From assembly GCA_000827265.1 (NCBI GenBank), contig KN834818.1, positions 27,287 through 91,286 of the forward strand: a DNA stretch of 64,000 nt, given 5' to 3'. Positions 20,908 through 33,315 of the stretch are shown one piece after another; the stretch's first letter is position 1; each line of letters opens with the position of its first letter. This DNA is from Collybiopsis luxurians FD-317 M1. Its lineage: Eukaryota; Basidiomycota; Agaricomycetes; Agaricales; Omphalotaceae. The notes below the pieces were generated by a model, which saw only the letters and a list, made by a program, of their open reading frames with translations, had not been told where the DNA came from and ran no database searches. Made by a program: the position numbers and the translations under genes.

Positions 20908-23753
20908 ATGAAAATGATGTCAAATCTTTTTCGAGTTCATTTGGCCTTTGTGATTCTGGCATCTTGGACATTGGTGCTCTCTAGTACCACTCACACAGTG
21001 TCACTTTTATTTGAAAACGACGCGAATTGGGAGGTAAGTAGGTCGCAGCGTTTCCGCTTCCTGGAGCATTCTCCGATGTAGCGTCATTCGGTAGCAATTC
21101 AGTAACCGCTCCAGCGCCCTGCTCATTTACGATGCAACGTCATTCAGTGATGCTGAGGCAATTTGTGAAGAATTTAACGAGACCCTCCTTGCTCCGGGAG
21201 ATCTAGTAGAGTATGTGCCAATGTAATGCCTACGCGAGTTCTTCTACTAACCTCCGGCATCCAGCATCTCAAACAAGCTCTTGTATCTGAAGCGTTTAAG
21301 TCAATTCCAGAATGAATCGCAATTCTGGATCGCTGGTCCCAACTTTACGGAGGCCATAGCTGTTGCGCCTTTTTCCTCTTCCTCATTATCCCCAGAATCG
21401 GACGCATCCATAAAACTTCCGTTTCTGTGCAGCAATTCTGCGCCTTTCACTTCTCAGGTCGATACAAACTTTACGACCTCGCCTACCACAACTGTGACTT
21501 CCAATGGCACCACCTTCACAGGGTTCGTCCCGGGTTTTGCTAACCTCTGCGAGTCTGACGATGAGTGGGCACATGCAGTACACGGGATCATATGACGTTT
21601 CGATTCATGGGTGTTCCATATGCTTCTCCGCCTTTGGGTTCTTTACGATTCCAGTACCCGGAAAGGTGGGATGGTAGTCACGTTGACGCGACCGCATGCA
21701 AGTTATCTCGTTATCCTTCACTTCGATCGACGCTTTTCTGAATCTTGATATCTAGTTCAACCCGCTTGTTTGCAGTTTGGGTTTTTCACTAATAACGATC
21801 TGGGACTTAATCCTTGGGGGATTAGTGAAGACTGGTACGCTATACTTATATTTTGTTCTTGGAACAGCGTCAAGCTGATTCCTGTGAACAAACATCTCAG
21901 CTTGTATCTGAACGTATATACAACATACATTCCTTCTTCTACTTCTAACTCACCCGAACCACTCAGACCAGTTTGTCCCTCTCCACAGGTCCTTATTGTT
22001 CAGCTCTAATATTCCCGCAGGTGTTATTCTGGATCCACGGCGGAGGAAATACAAGCGGCACAGGAGACGATGAAACCTTCGACGGTGGACCTCTCGCCAC
22101 AAGAGGCGACGTAGTCGTCGTCACCATAAACCACCGATTAAACATCTTCGGATTCCTCGGTCTCAACGACTCTGCTATACCAGGAAACTACGGTATGGCC
22201 GACAAAATTGCCGCATTGCAATGGGTACAAGATCACATTGCCGATTTCGGGGGTGATCCACAGAGGGTAACAATTTTTGGACAGTCTGCTGGAGGGTCCT
22301 CAGTCGTTGATTTGCTAAAAAGTCCGAAAGCAGCTGGGCTCTTTCATGGAGCCATTTCGGAATCGGGAGGTGCAGGTTCGTTTGTGACGCCTGAACAGGC
22401 TAGTGCAAAATATCGTGAGTTTTTGAGTCACTATAGTAGATTGCTTTGGCTGAACTTTGGTTCTCTCTGAAATGTAGTCCCTGCGCTAGAACCATTCTGC
22501 AACAGCAGTGGGATAGAACTTTTACAATGCTTGCAAGCCCTCCCAGCCCAGACATTGCTGGATATCACGAATGTTGCCTCGAGTTGGACGACAATCATCG
22601 ATGGTGTATACGCTGTGGACTCTGCTGTACACCAAATGAGCCTGGGTCCGAACACAGTCAACAGCGTGCCTTTCTTGTTAGGATTTATGCCCGAAGAAGG
22701 ACAATCGTACGAATGTCTTCTTCTCCTCCTGTTCAACACTCATGTTAACTTTCGCCATACTACCAGGTTGCTCGAAACCGCCATTGCACCGACTGACAAA
22801 AATTTTACAAAAGATCTGGTGACTGCCATAGGCTCAGCGAAGGCTAAGGCTGTTTTAGGGTCGGGGTTGTGGACGATATCTGAAGATTTTACTGTCTGTA
22901 AGTCCAACCCACTTCTGCTTACTCTTGAACACCCGAAATCCCAAACTGAATGTGGACAATTCTACGATCTAGACAATGCAACTATTAACGCTTACACCGA
23001 CTCACATCTTACTTGTCCCGCAGAAACTATGATCTCTTCTGCATCGGGATCTAATGCTTTTCCCGCTTTGTGAGTCACTCGTTATACCTCCCTCATCATC
23101 TCATTTTGAGGAATTCTGATATTCTCTATACACTCTGATACTAAAAATTAATTGGTTACCGGTCATTGTGTTCATAGGTATGTATACACTATGCAACATG
23201 CCTATGGCCTTAGTTACTTTGATCCGTACGGCCTCTGCACATTCCCGACAGGACAAATTCAGCCCTACTATCGTTGCCATTCTGGCGATTTGTATCAAGT
23301 AAGTGACATTGAAAGATCTACTTACCAAATTCAAGAACAAAGGATCTTTTCCTTGTTACGTTTCATAAATTTATTTCTTTTTTTGGTTACTTTCGATTAT
23401 TCACCGGTAATCTAAGTAAACGGCTTTCTAATCCCTGACTATAGGTCTTCGGTACATACTACCTATTCGACCAACCTATTCGCATCCCTCAAGACGTCTT
23501 TTACACTGCTCTCGTACAAGATCTATGGACAGCCTTCGCACGTACGGGCAATCCGAACCCTGACCAAGTCGATCTCGCAGCTAGAGGTCCAGCATATGAG
23601 AGCACCCTTCAAATTTTGCGGCAGACCCAATGGGTCTGGGAAGAGTACGATAATGTGACAATGAGAAGGGCTTCGTTGGATTATCCGGACTTGAGTATTT
23701 TGGAGGGACTTCCGGATGCTGCGAATGGTCGGTGTGCGGTGTTGACGCAATAG
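20908..23753 (+). CDS. Secreted type-B carboxylesterase/lipase, copy 2
   Basis: Same 12-exon plan as copy 1: 20908-21033, 21095-21210, 21265-21522, 21579-21697, 21756-21834, 21901-21970, 22021-22414, 22478-22706, 22767-22897, 22973-23069, 23178-23298, 23445-23753; 682 residues. Signal peptide, HGGGN oxyanion loop, nucleophile motif GQSAGG, acid motif MPEEGQ and His in RCHSGD are all kept. Intron 4 again begins GCAAGT. Exon 7 is one codon shorter than in copy 1. All exons other than 7 have the same length as in copy 1. No inactivating lesion seen. It is the middle copy of the tandem array, about 7 kb after copy 1 and 1 kb before copy 3. Confidence 0.9.
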
Positions 23754-24589
23754 AGCCAACAAGAGATAAGTGGATGGGTTTGACGGCAAGTAAGTATCGT
23801 TGTCTTTTACTCGTTCGGTACACTGCTTCAAGGGAGAAAAACCTGATTTTCATTTGCTTTTGTGTAAGTTCTTTTTCGAATAGCAAGCTAGAGCGTTAGC
23901 GTTGAAGTGTTATTCGGTAGATGATAGGCTTATACCCAGGGTGTGATTGGTTGAATAATGGATAAATAATGGAATACTTTTAGTCGTAAAAAATCGCGTA
24001 TCTGCCCAATTTTCAAATCCTGGTCGTGGCATAAATGGAATCCATAAAAGTTTAAGGCCTTTTACTTATTGATTGTCGTTAGTACGCCCAGCTTTGACTG
24101 TTTCTTTTCTTAATTTAACTCCAGTAATTCAAGTTATACCTCCGCTCCTACTTAGTTATTCTCGTGGAAAAAATTGACGGCGCTTGCCAGTGTTCACGTG
24201 GGATCTGTATGCTAGGTACCACCCTCTGTTGTTGACTTCCATGACACTCTGTTACTGTAACCGTACGAGCCAGCTCTTCTCCTGCCCATATTCTGCTTAT
24301 CACTTTGTCTCGCATTCTATTAGTCTCTCAGGAACCAGCAAAATTCAGAACATCATAAAAGGTCTTTATCACGACGAAAGAGGCAAAAATTCCGCACGAC
24401 AGAATGAACCACCGAATAATAAAAATCCAGTAAGTAAGACCACTGAACGATAATATTTTGATTCAGCTGAGAGTGATTGTACGCGCCATTCAGCTATGTA
24501 TATTGATTGATAAAATCTCAATAGGCTTCCTGAATCTTTATTTATCTTTGCCATTCGGAATTTTTTCCACTTTCGAGGTGTATCCTGGT
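23754..24589. repeat. Esterase 2-3 spacer with duplicated flank, copy B
   Basis: About 23945-24150 matches 15785-15960, and about 24220-24260 resembles sequence near 10370-10410 (CCACCCT...ACTTCCATG...CACTCT). These shared pieces mark the edges of the duplicated unit. I see no gene here. Confidence 0.5.
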
Positions 24590-24757
24590 TTCATCTGGGT
24601 AAAATCACCCTGTGTATATCGAATCAACGAGTCTCGTGGACGTCTTTTTGTCCTCAAACTGCTTCGCTGACTGGGCCGCGTGATATCTCTGGCTTCGAGG
24701 TATAAATTATTCAGGGAAATTACAGCGTGTGCATTTGACCCCGAGCCCCTCACGAAA
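24590..24757 (+). promoter_or_regulatory. Esterase 3 promoter
   Basis: Shares the conserved block (TCATCTGGGTAAAATCACC, GGGCCGCGTGATATCT, GGCTTCGAGGTA) with copies 1 and 2. TATAAAT at 24701-24707 follows the block directly. Confidence 0.6.
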
Positions 24758-27609
24758 ATGATATCAAACTCTTATATACGTTCGGCCTTTGTGGTCCTGA
24801 CATCTTGTACATCGGTGTTATCCAGTACTGCTCACACAGTGTCGCTTTTATTCGAAAACGACGCAAATTGGGATGTAAGTAGTTCCCAACGTTTCCACTT
24901 TTTGGATTTTTGATGTGCCGGCATCTGCTAGCAATTCAATAATCGCTCCAGCGCTCTGCTCGTCTACGACGCAGCATCATCTACCGATGCTTTAGCAATT
25001 TGTAAAGAATTCAACGAGACCCTCCTAGCGACGAAAGATCTAGCAGAGTATGTGCCAATGTTACACTTACGCGATTTTTTTATACTCACCTCCTCGATTC
25101 AGCATCTCCAACAAACTCGCATATCTTCAACATTCCGGTCAGTTCGAGAATGAGTCGCAGCTCTGGATTGCTGCGCCCGACTCTACCGAGGCCATAGCTA
25201 TTGAGCCTTTCTTCTCTTCCACGTCGTCCCCAAACTCGGACGCAGCCAAGAAACTTCCGTTTTTGTGCAGCAATTCTGCTCCTTTCACTTTTCAGGTCGA
25301 TACCAACTTTACGACCTCACCTACGACAACTTTGACCTCCAATGGCATCACCCTCACCGGGTACGTTTCATGTTTTGATCACCTCTGTGAGTCTGACAAT
25401 GAGTGGAAACATACAGTACACGGGATCATATGACGTTTCGATTCATGGGTATTCCATATGCCGCCCCACCTTTGGGTTCTTTACGATTCCAGTACCCGGA
25501 AAGGTGGAATGGCAGTCACGTTGACGCGACCGCATGCAAGTGATCTTGTCATTCTTCACTTCCAGCGACTGTCCGCTCACCCTTTACATTTAGTTCAACC
25601 TGCCTGTTTGCAGTTTGGCTTCTTCACTAACAACGATCTGGGTCTTAATCCTTGGGGGACAAGTGAAGACTGGTACGCTACATCTTGTTCTTTGACAACG
25701 CTAAGCTGATTTCAGTAAAAAAAATGTCTTAGCTTGTATCTGAACGTATATACGACATATATTCCTTCCTCTACTTCTGCCTCTCCTGAACCACTCAGAC
25801 CTGTTTGTACCTATACTAACCGTTATGATTTGCTCTAATACCCCCGTAGGTGTTATTCTGGATCCACGGCGGAGGAAATACAAGTGGTACAGGTGATGAT
25901 GAGACATTTGACGGCGCACCTCTCGCCACAAGAGGCGACGTAGTCGTCGTCACTATAAACTACCGACTCAACATTTTTGGATTCCTTGGTCTCAACGACT
26001 CTGCGATACCGGGCAACTATGCTATGGCTGACAAAATTGCAGCCTTGCAATGGGTGCAAGAACATATCGCCGATTTCGGGGGCGATCCGGAGAGGGTGAC
26101 CATTTTTGGACAGTCGGCTGGAGGATTTTCGGTGGTAGATTTGTTAAAGAGCCCCAAAGCCACTGGATTATTCCATGGAGCCATATCGGAATCCGGAGGT
26201 GCAGGGTCTTTCCAGACTCCTGAAGAAGCGAGTGAAGCGTATCGTTGAGCTGTCCCATTATATTTGGTTATGATTTACTGACGAATCTTTATTGGATACG
26301 CGCTTAGTCCCTGCATTGAGACCATTCTGCAACGGCACCGGAGTGGACCTCTTACAGTGCCTCCAAGCCCTACCAGCCGAAACGCTGCTGAACATCACGA
26401 ATGTTGCGCCGAGCTGGACAACGATTATCGACGGTGTATACGCTGTGGATTCTGCCGTGCACCAAATGAGTCTGGGCCCGAGCGCGGTTAACAGCGTGCC
26501 TTTCTTACTAGGATTTATGCCCGAAGAAGGACAATCGTAAGGACGTCTTTTTCTTCTCCTTCCGGATTGTGCTAACGTTGATTTTCACCGTATCTGCAGG
26601 TTGCTTGGAACTACTATAGCACCGAACGACGCAAATTTCACGCAAGATCTAGTGACTGCCGTAGGATCAACGCTGGCTGAAGATGTGCTAGAGTCGGGAT
26701 TGTGGATAATATCTGAAAATTTTATTGTCTGTAAGTCTGACTCGCTCTTGGGAGTCTTGTGCGTCCCATCCCGTGTCCCAAATTCCCAACTAAATGTGAA
26801 CGGTCCAGATAATGCAACTATCAACGCTTACACCGATTCGCTTCTTACTTGTCCCGCAGAGAGTATGATCTCATCTGCATCAGGATCAAATGCTTTTCCC
26901 GCTTTGTGAGTTACTTATCATACGTATCATTTCGAGCAATTCTGACGTATTTATTTTCACAATGAAAATTAACTGGTGCCTGGTTGTTGCGTTCATAGGT
27001 ATGTATACACTATGCAGCATGCCTATGGCCTCAGTTACTTTAACCCATACGGCCTTTGCACATTCCCGACAGGACAAATTCAGCCCTATTATCGTTGTCA
27101 CTCTGGTGATTTATATGAGGTAAGTAAATCTTGACAAATCTACCGAATTCAAGGAAAAAAATTTTTTTTTTTTTGTTTATGTTTCATAAATTTATTTCTT
27201 TTTTTGGCTACTTGAGTTGTTCATGCATTATTCACCAGTAATCTAAACAGTTTTCTAACTCTCCCTACCCTGACTCTAGGTCTTTGGTACATACTACCTA
27301 TTCGGCCAACCCATTCGCATTCCTCAAGACGTCTTTTACACCGCTCTCGTACAAGACTTATGGATAGCCTTTGCACGTACGGGAAATCCAAACCCAGATC
27401 AAGACGATCTCACAGCTAGAGGTCCAGCGTATGCGAGCACCCTCCGGATTTTGCGGGAGACCAAATGGGTTTGGGAAGAGTATGATAATGTGACGATGAG
27501 AAGGGCTTCGTTGGATTATCCGGACTTGAGTATTTTGGAGGGACTTCCGGATGCTGCGAATGGTAGGTGCGCAGTGTTGACGCAGTCAAGCCAACAAGAG
27601 ATGCGCTGA
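24758..27609 (+). CDS. Secreted type-B carboxylesterase/lipase, copy 3
   Basis: Twelve exons (24758-24874, 24932-25047, 25103-25360, 25417-25535, 25594-25672, 25733-25802, 25850-26243, 26308-26536, 26600-26730, 26809-26905, 26999-27119, 27280-27609) encode 686 residues. The motifs HGGGN, GQSAGG, MPEEGQ and RCHSGD are intact. Two ends differ from copies 1-2. The first ATG has become ACG, so translation should begin at the next Met, three codons later and still ahead of the signal peptide. The TAG stop is TCA, adding seven residues before TGA at 27607. Intron 4 has the shared GC donor. These end changes are tolerable, so the gene is probably active. Confidence 0.88.
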
Positions 27610-30357
27610 ATGGAAAGGATGGCAACTTTGACCACTATCGCTAGCTAAAATTTGTCTTGTACTCGCGTTGTACGATACTGGAATTGATTCGAGAGAGATA
27701 AGGCTATTTCTTGTTGATAGGATAGGAAAGGATATATATTATACTGGCCTTCTGTATGCTTTGTGGGCTGAAGGGAGAGTGTTGAGATGCTCCTCGGCAG
27801 ATGATCAAGCCACACCCGTCCAATCGTTATGGCTTGAAGGTGAGCCGAGTGGCTTTCGCCTGTGATCCTTGTACTGGAAACATGTACGATTCAGAACCAC
27901 GTTTTTGAGTAGACTCTCGCTCCAGTCCCGACAGTGTCTTATTCCCTTGGAATAACTCCTAGCGAAGGTGGACAACGTTTGTTTAGTAGTTAAGACGACT
28001 TTGCACGAAAGAAATATTACGGACGCAGAATCCTGCAAATTCTATGCATACAGCTCTGCGCAAGCACTGTTCGGCCTTGGCAGGTTATACTCACTTACTC
28101 AATTGGCCAGAGGCTCAAGATCCGATTATGATGAAGTTTTTGTGTTTAATCTGAGTGGGAGGCTCACGGGCAGCGGCCCATGGTCAAGTAGCGGATACTT
28201 AACTGGATACCACGCTACCGCCTTGAGGTGAGAGTGAATGATGCCTGATACATCTCGAAATTGATGTGTATCTCGAACAGTTGAGCATCCCAGCAAACCA
28301 TAGGTTGGTTCTAGCCCAGACCTTCCTTGAAGTTCGTCTTCTCGCTACTCGGTCATCGCTTTTGGTCATATTCCAAAATGAATTGTTCAGCGATGGTTCT
28401 GTCATATCTCTTCTAGGGAAAGTCATAGCATCGTGCTTACCATATACAAGCTGCCAGTTCTCTCGGCTTGATCGAAAACCATATCTTGCCAGAGACGTTC
28501 CGAACTCATTGAGCCGCGACAACCGTGCGTTTCATTACTCCTCAAATAGGACGGGGTCAGGTCACTCCCACTTGATTTCTCAAAGTAGATGCTATTTTGA
28601 CAGTCGAACCGAACTGAAGTGGATCAATCACCTCGAGCCGCTCGGCACCGGTATGCATATGCACCTTGATAGCTGAACCTCAGTAGTCGTAGCATGAGGC
28701 TGGTTAGGCTGCTGGTTCTTTCGAGGCTCTAATGCGAGCAGAAATACACCCAACGGAGTATAATTGCCCAGATTTTCTTCATGATTCATGAATAACGCAA
28801 GAAAATTTCTCCTTTTGGAGGATGTACAGCCGTTACGTCAGTCCATCATTGCTTTTCCGGTATTATCCATCCGTATTTCATGTATTTCCTAAGTAGTTCT
28901 CTCTCGTGGCTGGTCTGAAAGAATGGAATCTTGAAAAGCGATGCTGTTGTTAAAATCAAATTTGTTAACCAGACTGATTCTCCTCAAACGTCGTAGGATC
29001 ACAATTCCCCAACACTTTCATGATTGGAAGCACGGTGCGCGCCTTAAATGCCTAAGTTCTCCATGCAGGCAGAGAGCAGCCATCATGCAGGACAGTTTTG
29101 AAGTGATATTTGGGATTCTCTTAAGCCTCATGCGTCTCTCCATGAGAGTTTTCGAGCACTGTCTGGCATGTACATAGCTTTAATTACCCTTTCAGCAATA
29201 TCTCTCAAGTACAGCTCACGATCTGTGCTTGACATCCAGATGCCCATTTGGTGAAACAGGCTACTGTTTAACAGGAATTTCTTCATCCCGCATGTGTTGG
29301 GTGGGCACTGGGTGAGCTCATTTCAACTGTCTGAGCAAGGCACTTCAAATGACCACAAGGGGGTTGGTTGCCTGAGTACCTCATCTGAGGAGATATGAAT
29401 AAGTACTAAGGGCCTGAGGTCCTGTTCCCGCGGGAGCCTTTGCTAAAATGGTCAAGTTGCTACACTCATAACCGCTGATCTAAGCTCCCGTGGAGACAGC
29501 AAGCAGAGCCTGCCTCGGCTAGCTATTGAAGGTGAAGAGTGGATGCCTATGACTGGAACTTTGACTAGCTCGATGATAGAAACTCCGTTAGACTCCGCTG
29601 CAAGGCTCTACTTCACTAGCCATGTATAGCACTATATGCTTCGATATTAGCGTGTCATTTCTTGATCTTGATATTGGCAGTCTGAAATACGCAACTATCT
29701 TCATTGCATCAGAATCTCTGAGAGTCTGTTAGAATATTCAAGCTGGTTCAACCCGTATTGGATGGAATTCAGAATTCGCCCTTCCCGTTCCCTCCGGACA
29801 GTGGTTTCTAGTTGTATTCGGCTCATGCCACTGCTCAATTCGACTGTAAATCTCTCATCAAGTGAATATTAATTGTGGGGTATATCCTTCGGCATCTGAT
29901 GATTTTGTTGATCCGTGCTACAGCAACCGTCAGAAGTTGGTATCTTCACATCATGATGATCATAATCGAACAATTGATATCGCGGTCCGTGTCAGTCGAT
30001 GTTCAATGCACAGTTGGCTGTTGATTAGCGACGGCCGCTGGTAGAACTTATGGCTGCGGATTCTTCGGGAATTATAGAAGGTCATATTCATTTTTCACAG
30101 CAGACTAATTGGCAAGCAACGACAAGCAAGTACTAGTAACACAAGAGCTTGGGGTATTAGACAAAGCAAAATTCGATGTAGATACTAGAAATGATACAGT
30201 CCAAAAATTTTTCTTACAATGAAAGCAACTACATAGACGGATTCGAGGTATGGCAGTGAAACATAACACGAGCCATGGGCAACTCACAAGAAATATGGCA
30301 GCGAAAACAAAAACACAAGGTCAATAAATAGTGTACATTCATGGAGAAAAGGATTTT
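27610..30357. other. Long region without recognised genes
   Basis: Short open frames occur on both strands, for example at 28199-28676, but none shows a known domain, a signal peptide or a clean splice model. I see no repeats beyond scattered low-complexity sequence. Confidence 0.4.
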
Positions 30358-31542
30358 TCAAGCATCATCCCGCTCATGGCGAGAATGCAAAGGTTTTGTA
30401 GATGTCGCTGACTCGGAGGACAGCGGCCCAGGTGAAGCTCTCCCACTCGAAGGAGGAGAGCGCCTTGAGACCGGCGGCGAATCACGGTCCTGCCAAGGCC
30501 TTCTAATCTCCTCTTCTCTTCGCGATGCATGATGAGATCCGTTCGACGGTTGAGAAGAAACAGCTGAGCTCAAAGGAGCCAGTGATGGATGAGAATAGGA
30601 GTAAGGAGGAGAAATAGGTGGCAGGGTATTGGACATGGGGGGAGAACCTTGGGCGGTAGAACCGTGTCCTGCAGACTGATGATGAACAGGCGGCGGCAAT
30701 GTGTGAGGAGATGGTTGCGAAGGTGGCGATCTGGAACGCAAGGCAGAATTTGCCAGCGGACCACGCTTATGAGGAAATTGCTCAGGACGAGGCCTCGAAT
30801 GCGTCCGCTCGAACAATCCGCATTTATTACACAACTGATAATTAAGAAGGATCATTAGAGCAAGTCATTGAGCCAGAGATAGCGAAAATTGTAGCTCACC
30901 ACTTTTCCAGGACTGAGATTGCTTCGTCTCCACGTACTTGTGTCCGTAGTGCAGCAGTTGAAGCATCTCCTGCGCACACGATCACTGAGTTTTGTTGCTG
31001 CGTCCTCAGTGTAAACTATGTGGATATTGCTATTGATTGGTGCCCCGGGATAATGCATGGGCATGCCTGGGCCGTAAGAGTCGCGCACAGGGTGTATTCC
31101 GTTCATCCCTCCTAGAGGTACTCCAACTGGAGAAGCTCCGCTCATATGATGGGTGACGAAGGGAGGGGGTGCGTCAGTCACAGAGTAGTGCGAGCCCCCA
31201 TGCGATCCATACCCTCTGTGACCGCTGTGATGATTGACCGGAGGTGGGGGATGGGAGTAATATGTCTGAGAATGAGACGCGTAATATGGGGGTGCTGCAT
31301 GAGAAAGGGGAGGCGAACGACGAGTGGGAGGAGTAGAAACAGAAGACTGGTCCAACGATGAAACGGATGGGGTAGGAGAGTTTGTGGATGACAAAGTGGC
31401 TATGGGTGGAGCTGTGGGTGGCGAAGGACGCCTATCGAAGTGACGATGTCTGTCGTTTACAATAATTATTAAAGAGCTAGAACTTATGGAGAGAATATAC
31501 CTACGACGGCATAGGGTACGGGTCAAGCACACGGTGAGGCAT
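30358..31542 (-). CDS. GATA-type zinc-finger transcription factor
   Basis: Three exons (31542-31505, 31449-30900, 30834-30358) encode 354 residues, starting MPHRVLDPYPMPS. The N-terminal half is rich in Ser, Pro, His and Tyr, as in disordered activation regions. The finger is split by the last intron: CFNCCTTDTSTWRR precedes it and LCNKCGLFERTHSRPRP follows. This gives C-x2-C-x19-C-x2-C with the WRR and CNKCG signatures of GATA DNA-binding domains, plus a basic tail. The C-terminus is again Ser/Pro-rich. Such factors bind WGATAR sites; which pathway this one controls cannot be told from sequence. Neighbours are long gene-poor stretches on both sides. Confidence 0.85.
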
Positions 31543-33073
31543 GTATGAGTTGGTCGATGAGATGACGAGGGCGCGTCAAAATAAATCAAAGCTTATGTCT
31601 GCAATCACAACGGAAAATGAGCGGTCGACGTCGCAATCACAAAATGTTGACGAACATTGATGATATTACCGAAGGACGCAGATCTTTTTGCCGAGTAAAG
31701 TCCGTCTGCGTGATAATACTGACGTGTAAGCAGGTTTTAATCAATGTCACAGTTTATCTCAGTAAAGAGGGCGAGGGACAAAGTTCAGCGAGGGTAGGGA
31801 TGTTGAGGGCCAGCGAGAGTCGTTGACGGGGCTGATGATGGATCAAAACAAGCCCGTATGGTGTTTATAAAGAATCAACAGAAGGCCGTTCTTTCTAAAG
31901 AAAGCCGTATGTTATCAATATCCAATCCGAATATAAAGCACATATGTACGGTATTCCTGTGTCAGAGGCGCTAATGATGAGATGATGAAGAACACGAGGG
32001 CCTGACGCGATCTCAGTTACATAGACCCAGAACTTTGGCCCGAGCTCGGTTCAGATATCGATGGTTCATCCCAGGTCCTTGGATCTCAATTGCATGTTTG
32101 AAAGTTCGTACCTACGGCATCAGACGATAATAGACCCACTAGCTGTGATGCGGAAAATCATGATGCCGCACAACTCTAGAAGGCCTAGCGAAGTAAAAGA
32201 GACACGTATCATTGTATCACGATGAGAATATCTCACGTACATCGCATGCAGGCTGCGTCTCAGTAGATTTGTTCCCTTCGGACAAGCCCTGCGACCTCTT
32301 GGTGTGAGAATACGGAAGCGACCTATGCCCACTTTGAACAACATTCAACTTCATATGTAAACAGAATCCGAGCCGCCCATCATCGAATATAGCAAATGCC
32401 AACCGTTAACTCCCGAGGACATGATGGCCAGCTTTGAAACAAAGAATTTATTAACCCATCTTTTCCGAAATCTCTCACGCAAAGCCTATATGGAAACCTT
32501 CTGGCGTCGCACGACTCGCATGATGGCCTCCATACCTACAGCTCTGAAATTAACTGGAAGGGCATCTCGGGACTGGGCTGTTCAGTGCATTGTATGTTGC
32601 TTTGCTCGAGAAGGCAATTGTCGTTGATAGCATCTACCGTGATCATCAATTTCTTTTTAATATATTAGAACAAAAAAATTGTAGTTTCGGACAATTTCTA
32701 AAATCGCAAGATGGTGAACGGCGAAAACCTGAGCATGTTGCCATTCTACGTTCAGTGAACCATTGAGCAGACTACGAGGTAACTACAAGGTGACTACCGG
32801 ATCCAAGTCACGATCCAATCCCACAACGTAAGTACTCAAATTTGACCGCTTCGGCAGTAACTTTTGATTATCGGCGCTCATGGGATACAGCATCGTTGTA
32901 GATAATGTGTTGCTTAAGTTCAGAGGACCTCCTATCTAACTCGTGTAGTCATCTGCTTCATGATCAAAAATGTAACAACTAGTCCCAGTCTCAACTCACT
33001 TTCTTCGCGGTTTTTCATTCGAGATCCATAATTTCTGCTGGAGTAGTCAGCATCGCTGTAATGTTAATATTGG
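31543..33073. other. No gene seen
   Basis: Upstream region of the GATA gene and beyond. Short open frames only. The first few hundred bases probably hold its promoter, but I see no clear TATA box. Confidence 0.4.
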
Positions 33074-33315
33074 CTAGAAAATATGATAAAGAGTATTAGA
33101 AAACCGCAATCTAGCGAGAATACATTTTGCATCTGATGGTACCAATGACGAGGAATCACCGTCATTATTTCTACCAAAACCTGATGTCGATCATCCGTCC
33201 ATCCAGAATGGATAGCCATAGCCTCATGAACATTCGGAGAGTCAGAGATGGTTGGGCAGTGAGTCAGAGATAGCTCTCTGAGCTTGCATTTCCTCCGCCG
33301 ATCCTCAGTAACATT
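33074..33315 (-). pseudogene. Possible LRR/F-box-type fragment
   Basis: An open stretch encodes KCKLRELSLTHCPTISDS, which fits the leucine-rich-repeat consensus of fungal F-box proteins (LxxLxLxxCxxISD). I find no start codon, F-box or preceding repeats in continuous frame, so this is at best the C-terminal remnant of such a gene. Confidence 0.25.

Noticed and set aside
27968..28676. Overlapping open frames on both strands
   Set aside because: No family, no splice signals that improve them, and atypical composition for secreted or enzymatic genes.
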